Shown one piece after another: positions 8,382-14,779 of a DNA stretch of 63,461 nt. The stretch is from Lawsonibacter sp. (lineage in GTDB: Bacteria; Bacillota; Clostridia; Oscillospirales; Oscillospiraceae), in assembly GCA_022795855.1 (NCBI GenBank), contig JAAWHL010000002.1:1-63461 (forward strand), written 5' to 3'. A model generated the notes under the pieces. It was not told the origin of the DNA, did not search any database, and saw nothing but the letters and a program-made list of their open reading frames with translations. Numbering within the stretch: position 1 is the first letter of the stretch; each line of letters begins with the position of its first letter. The position numbers and the translations under genes are program-made.

Positions 8382-8960
8382 CTATTCATTGGGCCGGACT
8401 GCCTTACAGGGCGCACCCCGGGCGATGACATTGCCGGGAACCGGCTTTGTGACCACGCTGCCCGCGCCAATCACCGTATTGTCCCCGATGGTCACGCCCG
8501 GCATAATAATGCTCCCGCCGCCAATCCAGACATGGTCCCCGATTATCACCGGCGCGCTCCGGGTCCGGCAGAAGCGCTGGACCCCGCCCTCCGTCTGCCA
8601 CCGCTCCGCCGCCCTGGTGGGGTGAAAGGCGGTATAAATCTGCACATTGGGCGCAATCAGGGCGTAATTGCCGATTACAATTCGATTATCATCCAGAAAG
8701 GTACAGTTCATATTCACCTCGCAGTGGTGGCCAAAAAAGATATTTTTTCCGTAATCCACGTAAAAGGGCGGTGTAATCCAGAGATCCTCGCCTCTTCCCC
8801 CCAGCAGCTCCGCCAAAATGCGGTCTTTTTTCTCCAAATCCTCGGAGTCCGCCCGGTTATAGTCCCGGACCAGATTCTTTGCCCGGTGCCACTGCCGCAG
8901 CAGGGCCTCGTCTCCGCAGTCATAGAGCTCTCCCGCCAGCATTTTTTCCCATTCGGTCAT
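8382..8960 (-). CDS. maa: Maltose/galactoside O-acetyltransferase family protein
   Basis: Left-handed beta-helix acetyltransferase that moves acetyl from acetyl-CoA to a sugar hydroxyl. 192 residues. The N-terminus MTEWEKMLAGELYD is the Mac-type head domain; the rest is hexapeptide repeats (IVIGNYALIAPNVQI, VIIGDHVWIGGGS, TIGDNTVIGAGSVV) ending RGAPCKAVR. The His of TAFHP is the expected catalytic base. The ATG at 8960 has GGAGGAAGAA directly upstream. A second paralogue with the same architecture is at 32044-32613. Its natural substrate is unknown. Confidence 0.88.
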   Translation of the reverse strand: MTEWEKMLAGELYDCGDEALLRQWHRAKNLVRDYNRADSEDLEKKDRILAELLGGRGEDLWITPPFYVDYGKNIFFGHHCEVNMNCTFLDDNRIVIGNYALIAPNVQIYTAFHPTRAAERWQTEGGVQRFCRTRSAPVIIGDHVWIGGGSIIMPGVTIGDNTVIGAGSVVTKPVPGNVIARGAPCKAVRPNE

Positions 8961-9166
8961 TTCTTCCTCCCCCAGCTTTTTATGATAAACGATGCGCCTG
9001 AGAATCAGAAGCTGCATCAATCGCCGAAGCGTCATGGATGGGCGCAAAATCCCCGCCGCACAAGGCGGATTGGGGCTCCCTGGAGGCTTTCCAAAAACCG
9101 GGACGCGGGATACCGGGACAAGGCCGCCCGGGTGCGCCTCTGCGGCCTTGAAGCCGTCCGGAACAT

Positions 9167-9200
9167 CAAAAAGGGCGAAAGCGGAGGCCCGCTTTCGCCC
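9167..9200 (-). terminator. Intrinsic terminator of the 9.2-9.7 kb transcription unit
   Basis: On the minus strand a 10-bp perfect stem (GGGCGAAAGC, 9200-9191, with 9182-9173) and an 8-nt loop are followed by five U (9172-9168). It stands 16 nt after the stop of the small ORF at 9216. Confidence 0.8.
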
Positions 9201-9215
9201 TGACAATCAATTCCC

Positions 9216-9338
9216 TCAGCGGTCGCTGGCGGACTGGACATAGACGGAAGTCTCATCCTCAAAAATGATGTCGTCCAAATCCCGGTCGTCCCGCACGGCA
9301 GTCCAGATACTGGTCTTCTTCTCATAGGGCATTGTCAT
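9216..9338 (-). CDS. Small acidic protein of 40 residues, unknown function
   Basis: The product starts MTMPYEKKTSIWTAV and ends in an acidic stretch with RDDRDLDDIIFEDE. There is no signal peptide, membrane helix or cysteine. AGAAGGTG lies 6 nt before the ATG at 9338. The case for a real gene is context: a consensus promoter upstream (9743-9715) and an intrinsic terminator 16 nt downstream frame this ORF as the last gene of a short transcript. The frame stays open upstream to an ATG at 9488 (90 residues), but that extension overlaps stable hairpins and has no ribosome binding site, so I favour the short form. I do not recognise the family. Confidence 0.5.
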   Translation of the reverse strand: MTMPYEKKTSIWTAVRDDRDLDDIIFEDETSVYVQSASDR

Positions 9339-9708
9339 GTTTCGCACCTTCTTTCTGTTGTCATAATCTGCGGTCTTATCTTCAGCCAAAAGGCTGCAAA
9401 AAGACCATCGCTGCACCTTTGTTCTGCAAACGATGGCGGAGAAAGCTATGTGTTGGGGCACGCGGGCCGCTTGGGTCCTTCCAAGCATTTATACTGGCGC
9501 CTTGCACAAGATAAACTCACACCGTTTGCAGAATTGCTGGTCTCCCTGAAATACAAAACGCCGGCTCGTCATCTTGTGCTCACCTCTCTCTCTAAAAACG
9601 TTTGATCTCAATGGTTCGCAGGCTGGAGCTCCAAAAGCGGACGCGGGAACGGGTACCGCACCCAACCTGTTTCTTCAGTCGAAAGGAATCTAGGTTCTCC
9701 CTGGAGCT
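9339..9708 (-). ncRNA. Long structured 5' leader RNA, unknown class
   Basis: The expected transcript starts near 9708 and runs about 370 nt before the small ORF at 9338. Several pairings can be read: AGCTCCA near the 5' end with TGGAGCT about 70 nt later; a perfect 9-bp helix GCACAAGAT (9579-9571) with ATCTTGTGC (9512-9504); a perfect 11-bp helix TTCTGCAAACG (9533-9523) with CGTTTGCAGAA (9432-9422); and a two-tier hairpin at 9406-9372 (GGTCTT/AAGACC around CAGCC/GGCTG). A segment GGGTGCGGTACC near 9650 vaguely resembles a T-box motif but does not match it. I cannot assign it to a known riboswitch or large ncRNA class. Confidence 0.5.
9489..9572 (-). CDS. Candidate 27-residue leader peptide with three cysteines
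   Basis: This ORF lies inside the structured leader. GAGAGGTG stands 8 nt before the ATG at 9572. The product is basic and Cys-containing (FCKRCEFILCK near the C-terminus). Its stop codon TAA is followed at once by an in-frame ATG. The AU of the start codon and the seven bases before it can pair with 9504-9512 near the end of the same ORF, so folding could hide the start. That is the logic of translation-coupled leader peptides, but expression is unproven. Confidence 0.35.
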   Translation of the reverse strand: MTSRRFVFQGDQQFCKRCEFILCKAPV

Positions 9709-9714
9709 TCTATT

Positions 9715-9743
9715 ATTGTAAACCGTTTCCCCTGAAATGTCAA
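9715..9743 (-). promoter_or_regulatory. Consensus sigma-A promoter of the small transcription unit
   Basis: TTGACA (9743-9738), 17-nt spacer, TACAAT (9720-9715) on the minus strand. This is one of the closest matches to consensus in the window, and it drives a transcript of only about 540 nt. Confidence 0.8.
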
Positions 9744-9837
9744 GGTCCTTTCATCAGAACTTTGCAGGGATTTTTTTGTCACAGCGCCATTTTTGTCAAT
9801 TCCACACAAATACCCGCATTTTTCACCTGTAACGTCA

Positions 9838-9870
9838 GAAAAGGACGGCTGCCCGTTTCCAGGCAGCCGT
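9838..9870 (-). terminator. Terminator of the uvrC-coaD gene string
   Basis: An 8-bp stem (CGGCTGCC, arms 9869-9862 and 9853-9846) is followed by TCCTTTTC on the minus strand. It lies about 60 nt after the stop of the coiled-coil gene at 9927. Confidence 0.65.
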
Positions 9871-9926
9871 AACAGGAAGGCTGTTTTCTCTTTCCGTCTC
9901 CGCCCGCTTTTGTGCGTTTTTCCCGG

Positions 9927-10454
9927 TCAGTCCTCGTCCGCTGCGGCGTCGTAAATCACCCGTCCGCCGCCCTGGGACGACAGGCCGGCATTGGTACTGT
10001 TGGCCGCGGCCCGGAAACGGGCCCGGGACCTCTTAATCTCGTCGTAGGCCTCCGCCACCGCCTCCTCAGTGCGGCGCAGGGCGTCCTCACAGTACTCGTT
10101 GGCCGAGCGCTTCAGCTCCCGGCTGCGCTCCTCCGCCTGGCGCATCAGCTCGGCGGAGCGCTGCTTGGCCTGACTGAGGATGGATTCCGCCGAGAGCTTC
10201 TTCTGGGCCTCTGCCTCCGCCTGCTTGCGAATCAGATCGGCCTCCCGCTTGGCGGAGGCGATGTACTCGCTGCGTGAGGCAAGCAGCTTCTGCGCCTCGG
10301 CCAGCTCTATGGGGAACTGGGCGCGGATATCGTCGATTAAATCCAGCGCGCGGTCCCGCTCCAGCACGCATTTATCGGGGGACAGGGGCATATTTTTGGC
10401 CTCGTCCACCATCTCAAAGAGCATACTCAGCAGCTCTTCCACACCGCTTGCCAT
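9927..10454 (-). CDS. Coiled-coil protein encoded with coaD, unknown function
   Basis: 175 residues, soluble, almost entirely helical. From about residue 50 to 145 it is a charged coiled coil rich in Glu, Arg, Lys and Ala (for example AKREADLIRKQAEAEAQKKL), like the stalk of ATP synthase subunit b or DivIVA-type proteins. The C-terminal 30 residues are Ser/Gly/Asn-rich and likely disordered. Homologous genes of this kind often follow coaD in Clostridia and are annotated only as ATPase-like or hypothetical. Its ATG overlaps the coaD stop by one base (TGATG), so the two are translationally coupled. No catalytic motif is visible. Confidence 0.75.
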   Translation of the reverse strand: MASGVEELLSMLFEMVDEAKNMPLSPDKCVLERDRALDLIDDIRAQFPIELAEAQKLLASRSEYIASAKREADLIRKQAEAEAQKKLSAESILSQAKQRSAELMRQAEERSRELKRSANEYCEDALRRTEEAVAEAYDEIKRSRARFRAAANSTNAGLSSQGGGRVIYDAAADED

Positions 10455-10945
10455 CAGTCAGCCTTCCTTTCCTGCATTTTTTCCATCACGTCGTCCACAA
10501 TCTCCCGGGGAAGGAACTCCCCCAGGTCGGCCCCGTACCGGGCCATCTCCTTGACGATGGTGGAGCTGAGATAGGTATACTTGTCGCTGGACGCCAGAAA
10601 CATGGTCTCCAGATCCGGGTTGAGCTTTCGGTTGATGACCGCCATCTGTACCTCCTGCTCATAGTCGGACACCGCCCGCAGACCCTTGACCACCACTCTG
10701 GCCCCCCGCCGCCGGGCGTAGGCGGCCAGCAGCTCGTCCGAGCGGTCGATTTCCACATTCGGCAGGCTCTGAGTACACCGGCGCAGCAGCTCCACCCGCT
10801 CCTCGGGCCGGAACAGCCCCCGCTTGGCGGAGTTGACCATGACGCAGACCACCAGGCGGTCAAAGCAGACGCTGGCCCGCTTGATGATGTTCAAATGCCC
10901 CAGGGTTACAGGGTCAAAGCTGCCCGGATAGATGGCGGTATTCAC
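10454..10945 (-). CDS. coaD: Phosphopantetheine adenylyltransferase
   Basis: Penultimate step of coenzyme A synthesis: 4'-phosphopantetheine plus ATP gives dephospho-CoA. 163 residues, the usual length. The nucleotidyltransferase signature YPGSFDPVTLGHLNII is at the N-terminus (GHLN holds the HxGH-type site) and the second signature LSSTIVKEMA near residue 130. The ATG at 10945 overlaps the rsmD stop by four bases. The rsmD-coaD pair is a very common bacterial arrangement. Confidence 0.96.
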   Translation of the reverse strand: MNTAIYPGSFDPVTLGHLNIIKRASVCFDRLVVCVMVNSAKRGLFRPEERVELLRRCTQSLPNVEIDRSDELLAAYARRRGARVVVKGLRAVSDYEQEVQMAVINRKLNPDLETMFLASSDKYTYLSSTIVKEMARYGADLGEFLPREIVDDVMEKMQERKAD

Positions 10946-11502
10946 GCTCTCCCCTCCCCCTTCTGTCGGCGGCCCACGGTCAGCTTAATCTGGCCGTACC
11001 GGTACTCCCTCCCCCACTCCAGGGGGGATTCCAGCGGCGGAAGCGCACGGTCCGCCATTGTTTCACAGATTATTATACCATACTCCGACAGAATGTCAAT
11101 CTTCCCCGCCAGGGCCAGCGCCCGGTCCAGCAGATCGGTGCGGTAGGGCGGGTCCAGGAATATCAGGTCAAATGTCTCCCCGCAGGCCTCCAGGAACGCC
11201 AGGGAGTCCCCCTGAATCACCCGCGCCCGGTCCTCCAGGCCGGTGTGCCGCAGATTCTCCCGCACCAGGCCGGCGGCCTCCCGCCGCCGGTCCACAAACG
11301 TGCAGTGCTCCGCGCCCCGGGACAGGGCCTCAATCCCCAGCTGGCCCGTCCCGGCGAACAGGTCCAGCGCCCGGCGGCCCTCAATTTCAAACTGGATGAT
11401 GTTGAACAGGGATTCCTTCACCTTGTCGGTGGTGGGGCGGGTCTCCATCCCGGACAGCTCCTTCAGCCGCCGGCCGCCGGCGCTGCCGGAAATCACACGC
11501 AT
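10942..11502 (-). CDS. rsmD: 16S rRNA (guanine966-N2)-methyltransferase
   Basis: Methylates G966 in the small-subunit rRNA with S-adenosylmethionine. 186 residues. It starts MRVISGSAGGRRLK, the typical RsmD N-terminus; the SAM loop is LDLFAGTGQLGIEALSRGA, and the catalytic motif LIFLDPPY is near residue 125. The ATG at 11502 has GGAGGAGG upstream. It overlaps the preceding acetyltransferase gene by 10 bases and coaD by four, so it is in the middle of a tightly packed operon. Confidence 0.95.
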   Translation of the reverse strand: MRVISGSAGGRRLKELSGMETRPTTDKVKESLFNIIQFEIEGRRALDLFAGTGQLGIEALSRGAEHCTFVDRRREAAGLVRENLRHTGLEDRARVIQGDSLAFLEACGETFDLIFLDPPYRTDLLDRALALAGKIDILSEYGIIICETMADRALPPLESPLEWGREYRYGQIKLTVGRRQKGEGRA

Positions 11503-11927
11503 CCGTCCCGCCTCCTCCACGCCATGCGGTACTCCGTCTCCCCTGTGGACTCCTCCCTCCGCGTCTCCAGGACGGAGAACCCCTCCCGGAGGTAGAAGCG
11601 CACCGCGCCCTCGTTTTTTTGATAGACGTCCAGGGACAGGCGCTCCCGCCCCGCTTTGGCCCGCTCCAGCAGCAGCCGGCCGACGCCCCGGGACCGGGCC
11701 TCCGCCCGGACGAACAGCCCGGCCACATAGTCCCCGGACAGCCCCAGAAACCCCTGGAGGCCGCCCTCCTCCCATACATAGACCTCGGCCTGGGCTATGG
11801 CCTGCCGCACCTGGGGCTCCGCCTCCAGCCAGCAGCTCTGCGGGACAAAGGCGTGGGCCTCCAGGTTGGCGCGGAGCCAGAGGTCCATCACCGCATCCGT
11901 GTCCTGTCGTAAAAAGGGTCTAATCAT
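11493..11927 (-). CDS. GNAT family N-acetyltransferase
   Basis: 144-residue acetyl-CoA-dependent acyltransferase of the GNAT fold. The acetyl-CoA pyrophosphate loop is ARSRGVGRLLLERAKA (motif A, R-x-x-G-x-G), preceded by the strand VAGLFVRAEARS and followed by the typical LDVYQKNEGAVRFYLREGF, where Asn and Tyr usually contact the cofactor. The closest well-known type is the YjaB-like group. The substrate is unknown. It lies 6 nt downstream of the hypothetical gene and overlaps rsmD by 10 nt, so it is cotranscribed with them. Confidence 0.88.
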   Translation of the reverse strand: MIRPFLRQDTDAVMDLWLRANLEAHAFVPQSCWLEAEPQVRQAIAQAEVYVWEEGGLQGFLGLSGDYVAGLFVRAEARSRGVGRLLLERAKAGRERLSLDVYQKNEGAVRFYLREGFSVLETRREESTGETEYRMAWRRRDGCV

Positions 11928-11933
11928 CTTGCT

Positions 11934-12368
11934 TCACTCCCTGAGATAGGCATACCCCTCATGGGTGGTGGTATAAAAGAGCAGCCGCTGCTCCCCGTCC
12001 AAAAAGGCGATGTCGTCATATCCAAACCCGGTATCCGAAACGCCGCAGCAGCCCCAGGAGTCCTGAAAACGGAAGAAAAAAGAGGGGAACTGCTTCAGAT
12101 ACTCAAAAAACGCCCCGGCCGCGGCGTAGACGTACTGCTCTCCGCCCCGGCCGAGGGTCACGGTGCCCGGCCATTCCTGCACCGTATTCCGCTCCAGCCG
12201 GCGCATACAGGACTCCGCCTGCTCCACGACCGGGTCGCCGCTGTCGGGGCCGCTAACCTGTACCAGCATGATATAAGCCGTCTTCTCCTTCAGCTGATTC
12301 AGCAGGTCCAAATACCGGTCATGGTCGGACAGCTCCACGGGGACACAGCGGTTTTCACGGATTTCCAT
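11934..12368 (-). CDS. Hypothetical protein between uvrC and a GNAT gene
   Basis: 144 residues, soluble, no signal peptide or membrane helix. I do not recognise a family. It is rich in aromatic residues (FFEYLKQFPSFFFRFQDSW) with a Cys pair in WGCCGVSD. Its start overlaps the 3' end of uvrC by 14 bases and its stop is 6 nt before the next gene, so it belongs to the operon and is translated with it. The GC-rich, third-position-biased codon use matches its neighbours. Confidence 0.75.
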   Translation of the reverse strand: MEIRENRCVPVELSDHDRYLDLLNQLKEKTAYIMLVQVSGPDSGDPVVEQAESCMRRLERNTVQEWPGTVTLGRGGEQYVYAAAGAFFEYLKQFPSFFFRFQDSWGCCGVSDTGFGYDDIAFLDGEQRLLFYTTTHEGYAYLRE

Positions 12369-14205
12369 GCGGTTCCTCCTTCTCCTGCTCTTCCGGATGG
12401 AAGAATTGATAGACCGATTGGGCCGTGTTTTTGGGCACAGCCTCCTGAAGCTGCGCCAGGGAGGCCTCTTTCACCTGCTTGACGCTTTTGAAATGCTTGA
12501 GCAGCTGCTCCCGGCGCTTTCCTCCCACGCCGGGGATCCGGTCCAGCACCGAGCCCTGGACCCGGCCCTTCCGCTGCTGGCGGTTGAACTCAATGGCGAA
12601 GCGGTGGGTCTCCTCCTGAATCTGCCCCACCAGGGCAAACACCGCCGGCACGGCCTGGATGCCGATTTCCCGCCCGTCGGGGGCCACCAGGGCCCGGGTA
12701 CGGTGGCGGTCGTCCTTCACCATACCGTAGGCGGGGATGGGCAGGCCCATCTGCTCCAGCACCTGGGCGGCCACCCGCACATGCTGCTCGCCGCCGTCAA
12801 TCAGCAGCAGGTCGGGCTTTTCGGAGAACTTCTCGTCCCCCTCCAGATACCGGCGGAAGCGCCGGGTCAGCACCTGCTCCATAGAGGCGTAGTCATTGGG
12901 CCCCGCCAGGTCCTTGATTTTGAACCGGCGGTAGTCCCGCTTCAGCGGCCGGCCGTCCATATAGACCACCATGGAGGCCACCATATCGTCCGCGCCGGTG
13001 TTGGAGATGTCGTAGGACTCCATCCGCCGCGGCGGGCTCTCCAGGCCCAGCATCCTCCCCAGGATCTCCAGCAGCTTGTTCTGCCGCTCCTCCCGGGTGG
13101 TGGCCCGCTCCACCTCCTCCGCCGCGTTGCGGTTGGCCAGGCGGATCAGGTCCATCTTGGCCCCCCGCTGGGGGGTTATCAGCTCCACCCGGGCCCCCAC
13201 CTGCTCGGACAGCAGGCGGGTCAGCGGCACCCGGTCGGGCAGCTCGCAGGGCAGCAGAATCTGGCCGGGCAGGCGGCTGCGCCCGGTGTAAGACTCCCGT
13301 ACCAGGGAGGAGATCACGTCCGCCTCGTCCTCCTCCATGGGGGTCTCCAGCAGGTCAAAGTCCTTGGCGGCCAGCTCGCCGGAGACATAGTGGAGCACCA
13401 CAAAGCAGCTTTTGGCCGTCCCCCGGAAGTAGCCCACCACGTCGGTATCGGCCAGGGAGGCCGCCAGCACCTTCTGCCGGGCCCCCAGCAGCTCAATGGC
13501 CCGCAGGCGGTCCCGCAGCTGGGCGGCCTGCTCAAAGCGCAGCTCCTCCGCCGCCCGCTCCATTTCCGCCTGGAGGCCGCTCTGCACCTCCTTGAACCGC
13601 CCCTCCAGCAGGGAGACGGCCTGGGCGATGGCCTCGCCGTGCTGCTCCTTCAGCTCGTCCCCCCGGCAGTAGCCGTCGCATTTGCCCATATGGAAGTTCA
13701 GGCAGGGGCGCTCCTTCCCGATATCCCGGGGAAACTTCTTCCCGCAGGAGGGCAGGCGCAGCGCGGCCCGCAGGGCGTCGATAATCCCCTGGCTGCTGTG
13801 CCGGCCGGCGTAGGGCCCGAAGTACCGGGCCCCATCCTGGGCCGCCTTGCTGGTCAGGGAGAATTTGGGGTACTCCTCCCTGGACAGGCGGATATAGGGA
13901 TACCCCTTGGAGTCCTTCAGCAGAATGTTGTACCGGGGCTGATGGCGCTTAATCAGCGAGCACTCCAGCACCAGGGCCTCAAACTCGCTGTCGGCGATGA
14001 TGACGTCGAAGTGGTCAATCTGGGACACCATGGCCCGGGTCTTCTCCGTGTGGCCGGCGGAGTCCTGAAAATACTGGCTGACCCGGTTCTTCAGGGCCTT
14101 GGCCTTGCCCACGTAGATGACCTCGCTCTGCCGGTCCTGCATGATATACACGCCGGGCCGCAGGGGCAGGCTGCGGGCCTTCTCCTTCAGCTCGTCAAAG
14201 GTCAT
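12355..14205 (-). CDS. uvrC: Excinuclease ABC subunit C
   Basis: Dual-incision nuclease of nucleotide excision repair. 616 residues. The N-terminal GIY-YIG domain begins LPLRPGVYIMQDRQSEVIYVG (the two Tyr of GVY...IYVG lie near residues 19 and 30), with the conserved FEALVLE helix. A UVR domain with FEQAAQLRDRLRAIE is near residue 210. The C-terminal RNase H-like half contains MESYDISN and LLIDGGEQHVRVA with its catalytic Asp residues, then a helix-hairpin-helix (VLDRIPGVGGKRREQLLKHF). The ATG at 14205 follows GGGGGAG. Downstream genes overlap it. Confidence 0.96.
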   Translation of the reverse strand: MTFDELKEKARSLPLRPGVYIMQDRQSEVIYVGKAKALKNRVSQYFQDSAGHTEKTRAMVSQIDHFDVIIADSEFEALVLECSLIKRHQPRYNILLKDSKGYPYIRLSREEYPKFSLTSKAAQDGARYFGPYAGRHSSQGIIDALRAALRLPSCGKKFPRDIGKERPCLNFHMGKCDGYCRGDELKEQHGEAIAQAVSLLEGRFKEVQSGLQAEMERAAEELRFEQAAQLRDRLRAIELLGARQKVLAASLADTDVVGYFRGTAKSCFVVLHYVSGELAAKDFDLLETPMEEDEADVISSLVRESYTGRSRLPGQILLPCELPDRVPLTRLLSEQVGARVELITPQRGAKMDLIRLANRNAAEEVERATTREERQNKLLEILGRMLGLESPPRRMESYDISNTGADDMVASMVVYMDGRPLKRDYRRFKIKDLAGPNDYASMEQVLTRRFRRYLEGDEKFSEKPDLLLIDGGEQHVRVAAQVLEQMGLPIPAYGMVKDDRHRTRALVAPDGREIGIQAVPAVFALVGQIQEETHRFAIEFNRQQRKGRVQGSVLDRIPGVGGKRREQLLKHFKSVKQVKEASLAQLQEAVPKNTAQSVYQFFHPEEQEKEEPHGNP

Positions 14206-14228
14206 AGACGCTCCCCCTTCCGCGCATA

Positions 14229-14259
14229 CCAAAAAAGGCGCCGCTGTGCGGCGCCTTTT
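14229..14259 (-). terminator. Terminator between ptsH and uvrC
   Basis: Minus strand AAAAGGCGCCGC, a short loop, then GCGGCGCCTTTTTT. It ends ptsH transcription about 25 nt past its stop. uvrC starts just downstream, so some read-through may feed it. Confidence 0.75.
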
Positions 14260-14284
14260 GGATCCGGTTACAGTAGAAACAGGC

Positions 14285-14548
14285 TTACTCGGAGAAATCA
14301 GAAGAAATCATCTTGTACAACGCCTCGACGGCTTCCTTCTCGTCAGGGCCGTCAGCGCTCAGCTGGATCGGGGTGCCCTTAACGATACCCAGGGACAGAA
14401 CACCCAGCAGGCTTTTCGCGTTCACCTTGCGGTCCTCTTTTTCCACCCAGATCGCGCTTTTGAACTCGTTGGCCTTCTGGATAAAAAAAGTGGCGGGTCT
14501 GGCGTGAAGTCCAACCTGGTTGTTCACAACTGCTTCCTGACTATACAT
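14285..14548 (-). CDS. ptsH: Phosphocarrier protein HPr
   Basis: Small phosphate carrier of the sugar phosphotransferase system; in Firmicutes also the sensor of carbon catabolite control. 87 residues, normal length. His15 (in GLHARPAT) takes phosphate from enzyme I and Ser46 (in KSLLGVLSLG) is the HPr kinase site; both are in their standard positions. No ptsI or hprK is adjacent. It has its own promoter and terminator, so it is a single-gene unit. It could also be a Crh-like paralogue, but His15 is present, which argues for HPr. Confidence 0.95.
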   Translation of the reverse strand: MYSQEAVVNNQVGLHARPATFFIQKANEFKSAIWVEKEDRKVNAKSLLGVLSLGIVKGTPIQLSADGPDEKEAVEALYKMISSDFSE

Positions 14549-14586
14549 AAATTGTACCTCCGCGCTCGTCTTAGATGTGTAGGGTT

Positions 14587-14616
14587 AGCATACCAAATTT
14601 ATACCGCTCTCGTCAA
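14587..14616 (-). promoter_or_regulatory. Promoter of ptsH
   Basis: TTGACG (14616-14611), 18-nt spacer, TATGCT (14592-14587) on the minus strand; the start codon is about 30 nt past the expected transcript start. The rest of the 231-bp gap before mutS2 (14549-14779) is AT-rich and otherwise featureless. Confidence 0.65.
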
Positions 14617-14779
14617 TGGCAAATTTAACAAATATTCCTTGCTCTTTTTTGAAATAATTACGGGAGCAAACAGAATTTTCCAGGGATTTGGAACTTTCCG
14701 CCGTTGATTTCCGATGTTTCTTCCGGAATTCCGGCGTTTTTTGCCGGACAATCATTTTTTTACGGTTTTCCGCCGCCCG

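Noticed and set aside
9600-9700. T-box riboswitch in the 9.3-9.7 kb leader
   Set aside because: GGGTGCGGTACC recalls the T-box sequence but has an extra base, there is no specifier stem or AGUGA motif that I can find, and no tRNA synthetase or amino-acid gene follows.
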